From the NCBI RefSeq assembly GCF_000600975.2, contig NZ_KK088653.1, forward strand, positions 1 through 57,500: a stretch of DNA of 57,500 nt, written 5' to 3'. A program made the position numbers and the translations under genes. Shown in pieces: positions 35,655-47,017 of the stretch. The notes under the pieces were generated by a model, which saw nothing but the letters and a program-made list of their open reading frames with translations, searched no databases and had not been told where the DNA came from. The first letter of the stretch is position 1. Every line of letters starts with the position of its first letter. Origin of the DNA: Limimaricola hongkongensis DSM 17492. GTDB lineage: Bacteria > Pseudomonadota > Alphaproteobacteria > Rhodobacterales > Rhodobacteraceae.

Positions 35655-36323
35655 TCACTCGTCCTCGTCCGAGCCCATGTTTTCCTGGTGCCGGGTGATC
35701 GCCGCTTCGACATCCTCGAAATAGACCAGCTTGCCGTTTTCGAGCACCACCCCCGCCTGGCACAGCTTGCGCACCTGGTTCATCGAATGCGTCACCACCA
35801 CGGCGCCCGCGCTCTTCATCCGCTCAAGAAACACCAGACGGCTCTTGCGCTTGAAATCGGCGTCGCCGACGCTGGTCACCTCGTCGACGAGATAGGTGTC
35901 GAAGGGAATGCCGATCGACACGCCAAAGGCCAGGCGCGACATCATCCCCGAGGAATAGGTGCGCACCGGCGAATGGAAATGCGGGCCCAGCTCGGCGAAA
36001 TCCTCGACGAACTCCAGAAGCTCCTGCGTCTCGACGCCGTAGATGCGCGCCACGAAACGGGTGTTCTGCGCGCCGGTCATGTCGCGGTGAAAGCTTCCCT
36101 TGAACCCCACCGGCCAGGACACCGTGCCCGAGCTGACGATGCGGCCGCCGGTCGGCTGGATGGTGCCGCCGATCATCCCCATCAGGGTCGACTTGCCCGC
36201 GCCGTTGCGCGCCAGAAGCGCCACCGACACGCCCGAGGGAAAGGTGACCGACGCGTTGTCGATCACCACCTTGCGGCCCCAGCGGGTCTGGAAGCTCTTG
36301 CTCAGGTTCTCCAGCCGGATCAC
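35655..36323 (-). CDS. kpsT: Capsular polysaccharide ABC transporter, ATP-binding protein KpsT-like
   Basis: 222 aa, the usual KpsT length. Walker A ARNGAGKST, signature TYSSGMMSRLAFGVSIG and Walker B YLVDEVTSVGD; the H-loop is VVVTHSMNQ. FKGSFHRDMTGAQNTRFVARIYG is typical of capsule/O-antigen exporters. The Walker A starts with Ala where Gly is usual. It energises export of a polysaccharide by the permease KpsM (50259-51050). It lies ten bases after kpsE in the same direction. Confidence 0.93.
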   Translation of the reverse strand: MIRLENLSKSFQTRWGRKVVIDNASVTFPSGVSVALLARNGAGKSTLMGMIGGTIQPTGGRIVSSGTVSWPVGFKGSFHRDMTGAQNTRFVARIYGVETQELLEFVEDFAELGPHFHSPVRTYSSGMMSRLAFGVSIGIPFDTYLVDEVTSVGDADFKRKSRLVFLERMKSAGAVVVTHSMNQVRKLCQAGVVLENGKLVYFEDVEAAITRHQENMGSDEDE

Positions 36324-36333
36324 GCGGGCCGCC

Positions 36334-37698
36334 TCAGCGCCGGTCGTGCAGCGAGTAATAGACGAGGCTGCCGATCGCCCAGGCGAGAAAGCCGAACAGC
36401 GCCACGAGACCGATCATCATCCCGCGCTGCGGGAATTGCGACCGCTCCGACAGGGTGGGGCGGATATAGGTGGCGAGATAGCGGCTCTGCCGCTCGGCCT
36501 CGGCGCGGGCCGCGTCATAGGCGGCCAGCGCGGCGGTATAGGCGGTTTCCGCGAATTCGCGCTCCACGCTCAGCCGCTCGAACTCCGAAATCGTGGTGGC
36601 ATAGCTCTCTCCCGCCGGGCCCTGCCCGTTGGCGCCGAACTTCTCGCGCTCCTGCGCGATGCGGGCCCGGATCACCTCGATCCGGCGCTGCGCCTGCGCC
36701 GCGCGCGGATCGCCCTCGCCGACGCTGTCGCCCAGAAGATCGAGATCGATCAGCGCCGCGGCAAGCTGCCCCTGCAGCGTGTTCAACAGCCCCATCTGGC
36801 CCTGGATGTCGGCGGTCGGATCGACGATCTGGTTTTCGACGCGAAACGCGGTCAGCGCCTCGCGCGCTTCCTTCAGCCGCTCCTGCGCGAGATCGAGATC
36901 CTCGCGCGCGTAGCGGGTCGCGTCCTCGCGCGCCACCGCCGACAGCTCGTTCACCGTGGCGCTGCTCTCGCGATAGATCTCCTGCGCGATCGCCTGCGCC
37001 TCGGCCGGATCGAAGGCCAGCACCCGCATCTCGATCAGCCCCGAGCCGCTGTCATAGGAGATCCGCAGCATCCGCTCCCAGTATTCGACCAGATCCTCGA
37101 TCGTGCCGTCGGGATCGAAGGACAGCAGCGGGTCGGTCGCGTGGTGGCGCGCATAAAGCGCGCGCAGGTCGAGCTTGTCGTCGATCCGGCGGACGATCTC
37201 CTGGCTGCGGATGTATTCGTAGAGGATCTCGGCGTCGTTGTTGGCGCCGCCGCCAAGGCTCGACCCGAGCCCGCCAAGCAGGTCGGAGGCGCTGGAGATG
37301 TCCTCGCTGCGCACCGTGAAGCCGAGCGTCGAGGCGTATTGATCGACGGCGCGGCTATGCAGGTACCAGCTCGCGGCCCCCGCCGGGGCCAGCACCATCA
37401 GACCAAAGGACAGAACCAGGCCCCAATGCCGTTTGCGGACCTTGGCCGGACGGGCGAGCGGGCGCACCACCACCGGATCGGCCTCGGCCTCGGCGCGGGC
37501 CTTGTCGGCCTCGCGGCGGGCCTGGCGCGCCTCGCGGCGCAGCTCGCGCTTGGTCTTGGGGCCGCCGGGCGCATCGGTCAGCGCGCCCCCGCGCAGATCG
37601 GGCAGGTCGGGCACGGGGCGCAGGCGGTTTTCGTCGCGTGGGCTCGGCGCGTCGCGCTCCTCGGAGCTGTCGGTCGATCGGGTCCGGGGAGGGGCCAT
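36334..37698 (-). CDS. kpsE: Capsule polysaccharide export inner-membrane protein KpsE-like (PCP family)
   Basis: 454 aa from ATG 37698. A Pro/Arg-rich cytoplasmic N-terminus precedes a first transmembrane segment (about 94-112, GLVLSFGLMVLAPAGAASWYL). The large periplasmic part is rich in coiled coil (EDLDLAQERLKEAREAL, RRIEVIRARIAQEREKFG), and a second transmembrane segment lies near the C-terminus (MMIGLVALFGFLAWAIGSLVYY). This is the two-helix/periplasmic-coil layout of polysaccharide co-polymerase/export proteins. It should couple KpsMT to an outer-membrane channel, which is not encoded here. Confidence 0.9.
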   Translation of the reverse strand: MAPPRTRSTDSSEERDAPSPRDENRLRPVPDLPDLRGGALTDAPGGPKTKRELRREARQARREADKARAEAEADPVVVRPLARPAKVRKRHWGLVLSFGLMVLAPAGAASWYLHSRAVDQYASTLGFTVRSEDISSASDLLGGLGSSLGGGANNDAEILYEYIRSQEIVRRIDDKLDLRALYARHHATDPLLSFDPDGTIEDLVEYWERMLRISYDSGSGLIEMRVLAFDPAEAQAIAQEIYRESSATVNELSAVAREDATRYAREDLDLAQERLKEAREALTAFRVENQIVDPTADIQGQMGLLNTLQGQLAAALIDLDLLGDSVGEGDPRAAQAQRRIEVIRARIAQEREKFGANGQGPAGESYATTISEFERLSVEREFAETAYTAALAAYDAARAEAERQSRYLATYIRPTLSERSQFPQRGMMIGLVALFGFLAWAIGSLVYYSLHDRR

Positions 37699-37733
37699 GC
37701 CGGGGTAACCTTCTGATCTGGCTGCGGCGCAGA

Positions 37734-38708
37734 CTAGCCGCTCGCCGTCGCCTGTTCCAGTGAGGCGGCATGGATCGCGTCGTTGCGACCCGAGCGCCCG
37801 CGCAGGCCGTCGCGCAACCCCGCGCGCAGCATCCGCCGGTACAGCCCGCGCTCCGCCGCCGGGTAACGGCGCGACCGCCGCATCCAGGCCAGCGCGTAGA
37901 AGCCGACCGCGAAGGGCCACAGCACCGGCCCCGTGGCCAGGCGGCAGACCTCGATGTTGTTGCGCGCGAGATAATAGATCTTCCAGATCGGGCGCAGCGC
38001 CATGTCGGTGCCGAGGCTGCCGCAGGCATGTTCGAACCGCAGCCTGGGGTCGAGAAGCAGCCCCATCCCGGCCCGGCGCAGCCGCAGCGAATAGCTCACG
38101 TCGTCGCCATAGATGAACATGCCGCCATCGGGCAGGCCGACCCGTTCCAGCGCGGCGCGCGACAGGAAGAACCCCACGAAGCTCGCCACGTCGACCGGCT
38201 GCGCCGCCGCGCCGCGCAGCTCGGCATCGGTCAGGTGAAAGGCATGGGTGCCGCCGCGCAGCGTCGCCCAGAACAGCTTGCGGTCCCAGAACGGGTTGCG
38301 GGTCGGGCGGTTCATCTCGCAGACCGCGCCGTCCGGCAGAAACACCGCCGCCGCCACGGCGCCGGTGTCGTCGGGCAGGGTCGGCAGCGTCTCGCCGCGA
38401 AACGCCGCGATGGCGCCGGGTGCGGGGCGCGCATCGTCATCCATCAGCACGGTCCAGTCCGGGTCGAACCGCGCGGCGGCGTCGCGCAGGCCCATCTCGA
38501 ACCCGCCGGCGCCGCCGAGATTGCTCTCGGGGCGCAACACCACGAGCCGCGGGTCGGACTGCGTCGCCAGCCAGTCGCCGGTGCCGTCGGTCGACCCGTT
38601 CTCGACCACGATCACGTGGTCGAGCGGCTCGGACAGCAGCCGGTTCAGGGTCTCCTGCAGGGCCGGCAGGCGGTTATAGGTGACGACGACCGCCGCGATG
38701 CGCGTCAT
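37734..38708 (-). CDS. Galactofuranosyltransferase-like family 2 glycosyltransferase
   Basis: 324 aa. RIAAVVVTYNRLPALQETL, VIVVENGSTDGTGDWL, LGGAGGFEMGL and the acidic motif WTVLMDDDARP are typical of the GlfT/rhamnosyl branch of GT2. MFIYGDDVSYSLRLRRAG is the second metal/acceptor motif. It begins three bases after glf ends on the same strand, so it probably uses UDP-galactofuranose made by Glf. Rhamnosyltransferase is the alternative. Confidence 0.85.
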   Translation of the reverse strand: MTRIAAVVVTYNRLPALQETLNRLLSEPLDHVIVVENGSTDGTGDWLATQSDPRLVVLRPESNLGGAGGFEMGLRDAAARFDPDWTVLMDDDARPAPGAIAAFRGETLPTLPDDTGAVAAAVFLPDGAVCEMNRPTRNPFWDRKLFWATLRGGTHAFHLTDAELRGAAAQPVDVASFVGFFLSRAALERVGLPDGGMFIYGDDVSYSLRLRRAGMGLLLDPRLRFEHACGSLGTDMALRPIWKIYYLARNNIEVCRLATGPVLWPFAVGFYALAWMRRSRRYPAAERGLYRRMLRAGLRDGLRGRSGRNDAIHAASLEQATASG

Positions 38709-38711
38709 GGA

Positions 38712-39896
<1,185 letters not shown>

Positions 39897-40056
39897 TTAA
39901 CGGGAAATGCGCCGCGCGACTAGCTTGGAGATGGCCGCGGGGCCGGGCACCGGGCGGTTTATGGCCGGTTTGCACGTGGCTTGTGGTAGGATTGCCGCCG
40001 GGGAAGACGGGCGGCCTTCCCGGTTTTGCGTTTTGCATGTTCAGGAGGGACCGGCC

Positions 40057-42195
40057 ATGACTGAAGTCCTCGTTTTGTCGGCCAATAACGGCACACTGGG
40101 CCAAGAGCCCTATCTCGTGAATTCCGACGGCAGCGGCGTCAGCCTGCTGGCCGATATCAACCCGGCGGGCGGCGGCAGCTTTGCCGAGCCCGGCGCGAGA
40201 CTGAACGGCCTGTTCGTGTTCGGCGCCAGCGACGGCACCTCCGGCGAAGAGCTGTGGATCACCGACGGCACCACCGACGGCACCACGCGGCTCAAGGACA
40301 TCGTGTTCGGCCCCGGATCCTCCTCCCCGGAGGATTTCTACGCGGTGAACAACCAGGTCTTCTTCACCGCCACCACCGCGGCCTTCGGAAACGAGCCCTG
40401 GGTCACCGACGGCACGAATGGCGGCACGATGCAGGTGCGTGACATCTTTCCCGGCGCCACCGGCTCGTTTCTCGACGAGGCGATCGTCTTCGACGGCGCG
40501 CTTCTGTTCACCGCCAATGACGGGGTGACCGGCTACAAGCTGTTCCGCTCGGATGGCACCGAGCTGGGCACCACCATCGTCCAGGATTTCGCGCCGAACC
40601 TGAGCTCCAATGAAATCGAGCTCGATCCCGATGCCGTCCTGGGGGGGTTCAGCTTCTTCGCGGCCACCACCACGGATGAGGGCGAGGAGCTGTGGAAGAC
40701 CGACGGCACCACGGCAGGCACCACGCTGGTGCGCGACATCTTTCCCGGCAGCAGCGACTCCTTTCCCGACAACATGACCCTGTTCAAGGGGCGGATCTAT
40801 TTCGACGCCAATGACGGCACGAATGGCGAAGAGCTCTGGGCCTCCGACGGCAGCTTCGGCGGCACGCAGATCCTCAAGGACATCAATTTCGGCGCCAGCA
40901 GCAGCGACCCCGACGATCTCACCGTGCTGGGCGACCTGATGATCTTCAGCGCAAGGGACGGTACCAATGGCGACGAGCTCTGGGCCACCAACGGCACCGG
41001 GGCGGGCACCTCCATGGTGGTGGACATCAACCCCGGCGGATCGTCGAGCAACCCGTCCAACTTCATCCCGGTCGGGGATGGCAGCCGGGCGGTCTTTGCC
41101 GCCAACAATGGCAGCCTTGGCAGAGAGCTGTGGATCACCGACGGCACCGCGGTCGGCACCGCGCTGCTCAAGGACATCAACCCCGGTGCGAGCAGCTCGG
41201 GCATCGGCAACCTGACCGCGGTGGGCGGGCGGGCCTATTTCACCGCCAATGACGGCACCAATGGCCAGGAGCTCTGGGTCAGCGACGGCACGGCGGCGGG
41301 CACCGAGCTGGTCGCGGATATCCGGCCCGGCGCGCCAAGCTCGAACATCGACATCCTCGGCGTCATGGACGTCAACGGCGCGCCGACCGGTCTCGGGCTG
41401 TCGACCGCGCAGGTGACCGAGAACGCCGCCGCCGGCACGGTGGTGGGCACGCTGTCGGCCACCGATCCCGACGGCGACGCGCTCGGTTTTGCGCTGAGCG
41501 ACAATGCGGGCGGGCGCTTCGCGATCTCGGGCAACACTCTCGTGGTGGCGGGCGCGATCGACTTCGAAGCGACCGAGGAACTCGGCATCACCGTGGTCGT
41601 CAGCGATCCCGACGGCGCCACCCAGACCGAGAGCTTCACCATCGAGGTGCTCGACGTCGCGGATGCCACGGCGGGGCCGGACCGGCTGTTTGGCGGGCCG
41701 GGCAACGACCGGATCGACGGTCTGGCGGGCAATGACCGGATCGATGGCCGCAAGGGCAATGACGACCTGATCGGCGGCAGGGGCAACGATCGGCTGCTCG
41801 GCAAGGCCGGGTCCGACGACCTGTCCGGCGGCAAGGGCAACGACACGCTGCTCGGTGGCGGCGGGGCCGACGATATCGGTGGCGGGCGCGGGCGCGACAC
41901 CATCCGTGGCGGCGACGGCAACGACACGATCAATGGCGGGCTCGGGCGCGACATGATGACCGGCAATGCCGGGCGCGACAGCTTCGTGATCAAGGGCCGG
42001 GCGCAGGGCGATCACATCACCGATTTCCAGCGCAACCGCGACACCATCGACCTGTCGTCGGAGGGGGTCGATTTCAACGACATCACGGCGCTCGCCCGCG
42101 GCGACGACACGCTGCTGCGGATCGACGGGGTCGGGCGGCTCTTTCTCGATGACTTTGCCCCGGCGCGGGTGATCGAGGAGATGTTCGACTTCTGA
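40057..42195 (+). CDS. Large RTX protein with ELWxTDGT repeats and cadherin-like domain
   Basis: 712 aa from ATG 40057, with AGGAGG nine bases upstream. Residues 1-440 contain about ten repeats of the form EELWITDGTxxGTxxLKDI, a beta-propeller-like repeat of secreted proteins. A cadherin-like domain follows (about 445-545, STAQVTENAAAGTVVGTLSA with DPDGD). RTX nonapeptides come next (about 547-635, GGPGNDRID, GGRGNDRLL), then a type I secretion-like tail. It is a likely adhesin or matrix protein. Divergent from glf with a 190-base gap. Confidence 0.88.
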   Translation: MTEVLVLSANNGTLGQEPYLVNSDGSGVSLLADINPAGGGSFAEPGARLNGLFVFGASDGTSGEELWITDGTTDGTTRLKDIVFGPGSSSPEDFYAVNNQVFFTATTAAFGNEPWVTDGTNGGTMQVRDIFPGATGSFLDEAIVFDGALLFTANDGVTGYKLFRSDGTELGTTIVQDFAPNLSSNEIELDPDAVLGGFSFFAATTTDEGEELWKTDGTTAGTTLVRDIFPGSSDSFPDNMTLFKGRIYFDANDGTNGEELWASDGSFGGTQILKDINFGASSSDPDDLTVLGDLMIFSARDGTNGDELWATNGTGAGTSMVVDINPGGSSSNPSNFIPVGDGSRAVFAANNGSLGRELWITDGTAVGTALLKDINPGASSSGIGNLTAVGGRAYFTANDGTNGQELWVSDGTAAGTELVADIRPGAPSSNIDILGVMDVNGAPTGLGLSTAQVTENAAAGTVVGTLSATDPDGDALGFALSDNAGGRFAISGNTLVVAGAIDFEATEELGITVVVSDPDGATQTESFTIEVLDVADATAGPDRLFGGPGNDRIDGLAGNDRIDGRKGNDDLIGGRGNDRLLGKAGSDDLSGGKGNDTLLGGGGADDIGGGRGRDTIRGGDGNDTINGGLGRDMMTGNAGRDSFVIKGRAQGDHITDFQRNRDTIDLSSEGVDFNDITALARGDDTLLRIDGVGRLFLDDFAPARVIEEMFDF

Positions 42196-42353
42196 AGATG
42201 CGGCCTCCGCCCCCGGGCGGGGGCCGCGACACGGGGCAGGACAGGGCAGGCCAAGGCAGAGCAGGGCAGGGCCATGATTTGCCATGACATCGCCGCGAAT
42301 ATCGCTACTCAGGGATGATCCATACGGGAATACGTCATCCAAGGGTTTAACAG

Positions 42354-43451
42354 ATGCCGACTTACAAGGCTTCCGCGACGCTGTTCGAGCTGAACACCGA
42401 CACCTTCACCTACGATATCACGAACGGCACCTTCGCGGTCCGGTTCGACAACAGCCGCTTTTCCTATGACGTGCTGCAGCACCAGGGCGGATCCATACCG
42501 GCGATCGAGGTGGGCGGCAGCGTCACGCCGCATGCGATGTCCTTCGACGGGCGTGCCATCATGGAAAACGGCATGAGAGTGACCGATGTCGCCCTGGGCG
42601 ACCTGCATTGGGGTGCGGGGCGCGAAACGCGGGTGATGTCCCTGACGATGACCGATTTCGTGTTCGACGACATCGATCAGGACTTCGATTTCGACTTCGA
42701 AGGCATGCAATTCCAGATGGTGGTGATACCCATTTCGGGCGACGTCATGCCCGATCTGACCAGGGGCGGCTTCGGCCCCCTCGACGAGATGGGCGTGCTC
42801 GTCGACATGACAGCCGATGCCCAGATCAGCGAGGGGCCCATGGCGGCCGGGCGCAGCTTCGACACCGCCCTGCTTTTCGCCGACGATACCTCCGGCCTCT
42901 TGCGCCAGGGCGGTGACGGCGGCGACCGTCTCATGGGCAAGCGCAGCGACGATCTGCTGGTCGGCGCGCAGGGCAACGATTTGCTCAAGGGCAAGGGCGG
43001 CGCCGACACGATGATGGCCGGGGCCGGTCATGACAAGCTGCTCGGTGGCAACGGGCATGACGCGCTGTCGGGCTGGTTCGGGCGCGACCGGCTGCTGGGG
43101 CAGGGCGGCGACGACACGATGTTCGGCGGCGCCGGGAATGACCGGCTCGTCGGCGGGCGCGGCGACGATCTGCTTTCGGGCGATGGCGGGGCCGACGCCT
43201 TCGTCTTCGGCAAGCGGCATGGCGACGACACGATCTCTGATTTCGACACGACCGAGGACCGTCTCGTGCTCGATGACAGGCTCTGGCGCGGCACCCGCGA
43301 CGCCGAGGCGGTGGTCGATCGCTTTGCCGAGAGCACCGATGCGGGCACGCTGCTCGATTTCGGGCGCAAGGGCTCGGTGCTGCTCGAGGATGTGTGGATC
43401 GACGGGCGGGCCGACCGCGCGGCGTTGATCGAGGCGATCGACATCGCCTGA
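42354..43451 (+). CDS. RTX calcium-binding protein (LWRG C-terminal family)
   Basis: 365 aa. The N-terminal domain includes DLHWGAGRETRVM and an Asp/Phe-rich stretch. RTX repeats run about 185-290 (GGDGGDRLM, GQGGDDTMF). The C-terminus has RLWRGTRDAEAVVDRFAE and LDFGRKGSVLLEDV. Both ends are homologous to the protein at 474-1511, while C-terminal similarity extends to 43458-45548, with which this gene converges only six bases apart. AAGGG lies about 9 bases before the ATG. Confidence 0.87.
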   Translation: MPTYKASATLFELNTDTFTYDITNGTFAVRFDNSRFSYDVLQHQGGSIPAIEVGGSVTPHAMSFDGRAIMENGMRVTDVALGDLHWGAGRETRVMSLTMTDFVFDDIDQDFDFDFEGMQFQMVVIPISGDVMPDLTRGGFGPLDEMGVLVDMTADAQISEGPMAAGRSFDTALLFADDTSGLLRQGGDGGDRLMGKRSDDLLVGAQGNDLLKGKGGADTMMAGAGHDKLLGGNGHDALSGWFGRDRLLGQGGDDTMFGGAGNDRLVGGRGDDLLSGDGGADAFVFGKRHGDDTISDFDTTEDRLVLDDRLWRGTRDAEAVVDRFAESTDAGTLLDFGRKGSVLLEDVWIDGRADRAALIEAIDIA

Positions 43452-43457
43452 CGGCGG

Positions 43458-45548
43458 TCAGACCAGATCGATCTGGTCGATCAGCGTGGCGGGGCGCGCG
43501 ACATCCTCGATCCTGAGACGGTCGTGACCGCCGAAATCGAACAGCGTGTCTTCGCCGCGTGTCGTGGCGAAGCGCGCCACGACATCGCGCGGGGACAGAT
43601 CGCCGCGCCACAGCGCCGTATCGAGCGCGATCCGGTCGCGCGGCTGCAGGTCGGTGATCCGGTTGCGCCCGGTCTCGAACACGAAGCGGTCGGCACCGCC
43701 GCCGCCCGACAGGAGATCGTTGCCCTTGCCGCCGCGCAGCGTGTCGGCGCCCTTGCCGCCGCGCAGCGTATCGGGGCCGCCGCCGCCGATCAGCCGATCC
43801 GCGCCGCCGCCGCCGCGCAGCCCGTCCGGCCCGGCCCCGCCCCAGAGCCGGTCATGACCGGCATGACCCCAGAGCAGATCCGCCCCCGCGCCGCCCCGCA
43901 GCCCGTCATCGCCGCCACGCCCCCAAAGCCGGTCGTCGCCGCCCCTGCCGAGGAGCCTGTCGTCACCGGCGCCGCCGCGCAGCCGGTCGGGCCCCGCGCC
44001 CCCGCGCAGCGGCGGGACGGGCGGGACGTCCCCGGCGCCCCCTGTAACCGGGCGCGGCGGCGCCAGGGGGGTGTCCGGGGCGGGTCCGCTTTCGCCGGCG
44101 ATCGCCACCAGCGGCAGATGCGTCCCGCCGATCAGATCGCGCGCGGTCAGGCGCGCGGGCTCCGGCGCCCGGCCCGCCGCCCCGTGCAGCAGCAGCACTT
44201 CGTCCCCGTATTCGAGCCGCAGCGCCGTCCCCTCGACCCGCATCGCCAGCTGCGAGACGTCGCGCAGCATCGGCCAGGCCGACAGATCGAGCCGGTCCCG
44301 CCCCTGTTCGAAATCGATGATCGTGTCGGGGCGGCCATCGGCGTCGAGCACGAAGAGATCGGCCCCCGCCCCGCCAGAGAGCCTGTCGCGGCCCGCGCCG
44401 TCGCGCAGGATGTCGTCGCCCGCGCCGCCCGACAGGGTGTCGTCCGCGCCGGTGCCGAGCTGCAGAGCGCCGCCGCGCAGGTCGAGCCGCAGCCGCGTCA
44501 GCCCCGGCGCGCCGGCCGCGGCGACGAAGATGTCGAGCCCGTCGCCCGCGCCCCGGACCGCAAGCGCCGAGGTGTCGCCAAGCCCCAGACCGACGCCATC
44601 GGCCAGATGCGCCAGCGCCACCAGCCGCCCGCCCGGCAGCAATTCATGCACCGAGACCCCGTCATCGGCGCCGCCCGAGATCACGAAGCCGCGGCCATGA
44701 TGGCCGATCGTGGCGAGGGCCGTGATCCCGCCGAAGCGGCTGTCGCGGTCGTCGATCAGGTGGTCGGTGACGCGCAGGCCGCCATCGGCGCCGATTTGCA
44801 TCACGCTGAGCGAGCCGCTGCCCGCCGCGCCGAGCACGAGATGGGGCGTGTTGCCCAGTGTCAGGGTCTCGAGCGCGGTGGGGGCCGCGATCCACAGCCC
44901 CGCGTCAGGGCCGATCGCCCCGCGCGCCGAGAGACCGCCATCCCGCGCGATCGACAGCGTGGTGACGGCAGGATCCGGCCCGTCGCCCGCGGCAAAGAGA
45001 AAGCGGCGATCGCCGATCTCGGCCGAAGCGAGCGCGGTCACGCTTTCGAGCCGGGTGGCGGGGCCGTCCGGGGTGACGCCCGACGACAGGACCGCGCCGT
45101 CCTCCGAAAGCCGCAACCGGGCGATGCCGGGACGATCCGACAGCCCGCCATAGACCGCCTGCCCGCCGCCCGGCAGCGTCACCGTTTCCACATCGACCGG
45201 GGCCGAGACGCCCCAGCCGGGCAGCGGCAGCGCCCGGCCCGCGCCGATCGTGCCGCTGCCCGGCAATGCGTGCAGCCTTGGCGCGCCAAGGCCGGTCGCC
45301 AGCAGCACCGGACCCGAGGCGAGATCGAGAAACGCCAGATCCGGCGTCGCCCCGGCCCGCGCCGCGCCGTCGAGATCGCGCCCGTGGCGGGGGGCGAGAC
45401 CGCTGGCGGGCGTGTCCCAGGCTTCGATCCGCCCGCCGCTTCGGGTGATGGAATAGAGCGCCCCGTCATCGGCCCGCGCGACCAGCGCGGTGATGCCCGG
45501 CATCGCCGCATCGCCGGGGCTGCGCGCCCTGAACTCCAACCCGGCCAT
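43458..45548 (-). CDS. RTX protein with N-terminal beta-propeller-like region (LWRG C-terminal family)
   Basis: 696 aa. I chose ATG 45548 because GGGAGAG lies about 5 bases upstream. Residues 1-370 read as seven-bladed-propeller-like repeats ([65 protein letters not shown]). Two RTX blocks are separated by a proline-rich linker: a short one near 375-415 and a longer one near 525-620. The C-terminus [17 protein letters not shown] and [15 protein letters not shown] places it with 474-1511 and 42354-43451. Probably exported by type I secretion. Confidence 0.86.
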   Translation of the reverse strand: MAGLEFRARSPGDAAMPGITALVARADDGALYSITRSGGRIEAWDTPASGLAPRHGRDLDGAARAGATPDLAFLDLASGPVLLATGLGAPRLHALPGSGTIGAGRALPLPGWGVSAPVDVETVTLPGGGQAVYGGLSDRPGIARLRLSEDGAVLSSGVTPDGPATRLESVTALASAEIGDRRFLFAAGDGPDPAVTTLSIARDGGLSARGAIGPDAGLWIAAPTALETLTLGNTPHLVLGAAGSGSLSVMQIGADGGLRVTDHLIDDRDSRFGGITALATIGHHGRGFVISGGADDGVSVHELLPGGRLVALAHLADGVGLGLGDTSALAVRGAGDGLDIFVAAAGAPGLTRLRLDLRGGALQLGTGADDTLSGGAGDDILRDGAGRDRLSGGAGADLFVLDADGRPDTIIDFEQGRDRLDLSAWPMLRDVSQLAMRVEGTALRLEYGDEVLLLHGAAGRAPEPARLTARDLIGGTHLPLVAIAGESGPAPDTPLAPPRPVTGGAGDVPPVPPLRGGAGPDRLRGGAGDDRLLGRGGDDRLWGRGGDDGLRGGAGADLLWGHAGHDRLWGGAGPDGLRGGGGADRLIGGGGPDTLRGGKGADTLRGGKGNDLLSGGGGADRFVFETGRNRITDLQPRDRIALDTALWRGDLSPRDVVARFATTRGEDTLFDFGGHDRLRIEDVARPATLIDQIDLV

Positions 45549-45675
45549 CCCGCTCTCCCGGCATCCCACACCAAGCCGTGACGCGGCGCCGCGCCACGGG
45601 GCGGGCAGCGGCGGGGCAAGGCGGCGACCTTTGTGCCGGTTTAGGGACGAATGCGCGGCAACCGGCGCGGGTCAT

Positions 45676-45717
45676 GCGGCTCGGCGCTTCCTTCCTGCGG
45701 CTCGGCGCTTCCTTCCT
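45676..45717. repeat. 21-bp perfect tandem duplication upstream of ugd
   Basis: Two head-to-tail copies of a 21-base unit beginning GCGGCTCGGCGCTTCCTTCC occupy 45676-45696 and 45697-45717, in the control region between the divergent RTX gene and ugd. A doubled regulator site or a simple replication slippage are both possible. Confidence 0.75.
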
Positions 45718-45811
45718 GCGGCGAAAACTGAGAAGAGCAGATCCAATCGAGACCACAAGCACGTCCTCGACGAAATCGACACGGCAGGTCGCCAGAGAAA
45801 AGGATGTCTTC

Positions 45812-46978
45812 ATGAAGATCGCAGTTGCAGGGCTTGGCTATGTCGGCCTGTCGAACGCGGCGCTGCTGGCGCGGCATCACCCGGTGGTCGCGGTCGATAT
45901 CTCCGACCGGCGCGTGCGGATGGTCAACGCCCGCGAGGCGCCGATCGCGGATGCCGAGCTGGAGCGCTGCTTTGCAAAGGACGATCTCGATCTCGGCGCC
46001 ACGACAGACGCCGCCGAGGCCTATCGGCGGGCCGACTGGGTCATCATCGCCACCCCGACCAATTACGACCCCGACACCAACGCCTTCGACACCTCGTCGG
46101 TCGAGGCGGTGATCGCGCAGGTGCTGGCCGCCTCGGCGCATGCGGTGATCGTGGTGAAATCGACCGTGCCGGTGGGCTTCGTGACCCAGATGCGCGCGCG
46201 CTTCGCGACCGACCGGATCCTGTTCTCGCCCGAGTTCCTGCGCGAGGGAAAGGCGCTTTACGACAACCTGCACCCGTCGCGCATCGTGGTCGGCGAACGC
46301 TCGGACCGGGGCCGGGCCTTCGCGGAGCTGCTGGCGGGCGCGGCGCTGGACCGGGACGTGCCGGTCCTGCTCACCGACCCGGACGAGGCCGAGGCGATCA
46401 AGCTCTTTGCCAACACCTATCTCGCGATGCGGGTGGCCTATTTCAACGAGCTCGACAGCTATGCGATGGGGCATGGCATGGACAGCCGCCAGATCATCGA
46501 GGGCGTGGGGTTCGATCCGCGCATCGGCGCGCATTACAACAACCCCTCCTTCGGCTATGGCGGTTACTGCCTGCCCAAGGACACGCGCCAGCTGCTCGCC
46601 AATTACAGCGAGGTGCCGCAGAACCTGATCCGCGCCATCGTCGACGCCAACGCCACCCGCAAGGATTTCCTCGCCGACCGGATCATCGCGCGCGCGCCGC
46701 GCCGGGTCGGCGTCTACCGGCTGGTGATGAAGACCGGATCGGACAATTTCCGCGACAGCTCGATCCAGGGGATCATGAAGCGGATCAAGGCCAAGGGCAT
46801 CCCGGTGACGCTCTACGAGCCCGAGCTGGCCGCCGAGAGCTTCTTCAATTCACCGGTGGAGCGCGACCTTGCCGCGTTCAAGCGCGACTGCGACCTGATC
46901 CTCGCCAACCGCCGCGCGCCGGAGCTCGACGACGTGGCCGAGAAGATCTTCACGCGCGACCTGTTCGGGAACGATTGA
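45812..46978 (+). CDS. ugd: UDP-glucose 6-dehydrogenase (nucleotide-sugar dehydrogenase)
   Basis: 388 aa from ATG 45812 (AAGGA 8 bases upstream). NAD-binding [20 protein letters not shown] at the N-terminus, [54 protein letters not shown] and the catalytic cysteine in [11 protein letters not shown]. The short length matches E. coli-type Ugd. It would provide UDP-glucuronate for an acidic polysaccharide. Another NDP-hexose dehydrogenase specificity cannot be excluded. Confidence 0.92.
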   Translation: MKIAVAGLGYVGLSNAALLARHHPVVAVDISDRRVRMVNAREAPIADAELERCFAKDDLDLGATTDAAEAYRRADWVIIATPTNYDPDTNAFDTSSVEAVIAQVLAASAHAVIVVKSTVPVGFVTQMRARFATDRILFSPEFLREGKALYDNLHPSRIVVGERSDRGRAFAELLAGAALDRDVPVLLTDPDEAEAIKLFANTYLAMRVAYFNELDSYAMGHGMDSRQIIEGVGFDPRIGAHYNNPSFGYGGYCLPKDTRQLLANYSEVPQNLIRAIVDANATRKDFLADRIIARAPRRVGVYRLVMKTGSDNFRDSSIQGIMKRIKAKGIPVTLYEPELAAESFFNSPVERDLAAFKRDCDLILANRRAPELDDVAEKIFTRDLFGND

Positions 46979-46989
46979 GGGGCGGGCCG

Positions 46990-47014
46990 TCACGCGCCCT
47001 GCCGGGGCGCGTGA
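46990..47014. terminator. Hairpin between convergent ugd and sulfotransferase-like gene
   Basis: TCACGCGCCC and GGGCGCGTGA form a perfect 10-bp stem with a 5-base loop between the two convergent stops. The T tract is weak, so termination may be partly factor-dependent. Confidence 0.6.
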
Positions 47015-47017
47015 TCT

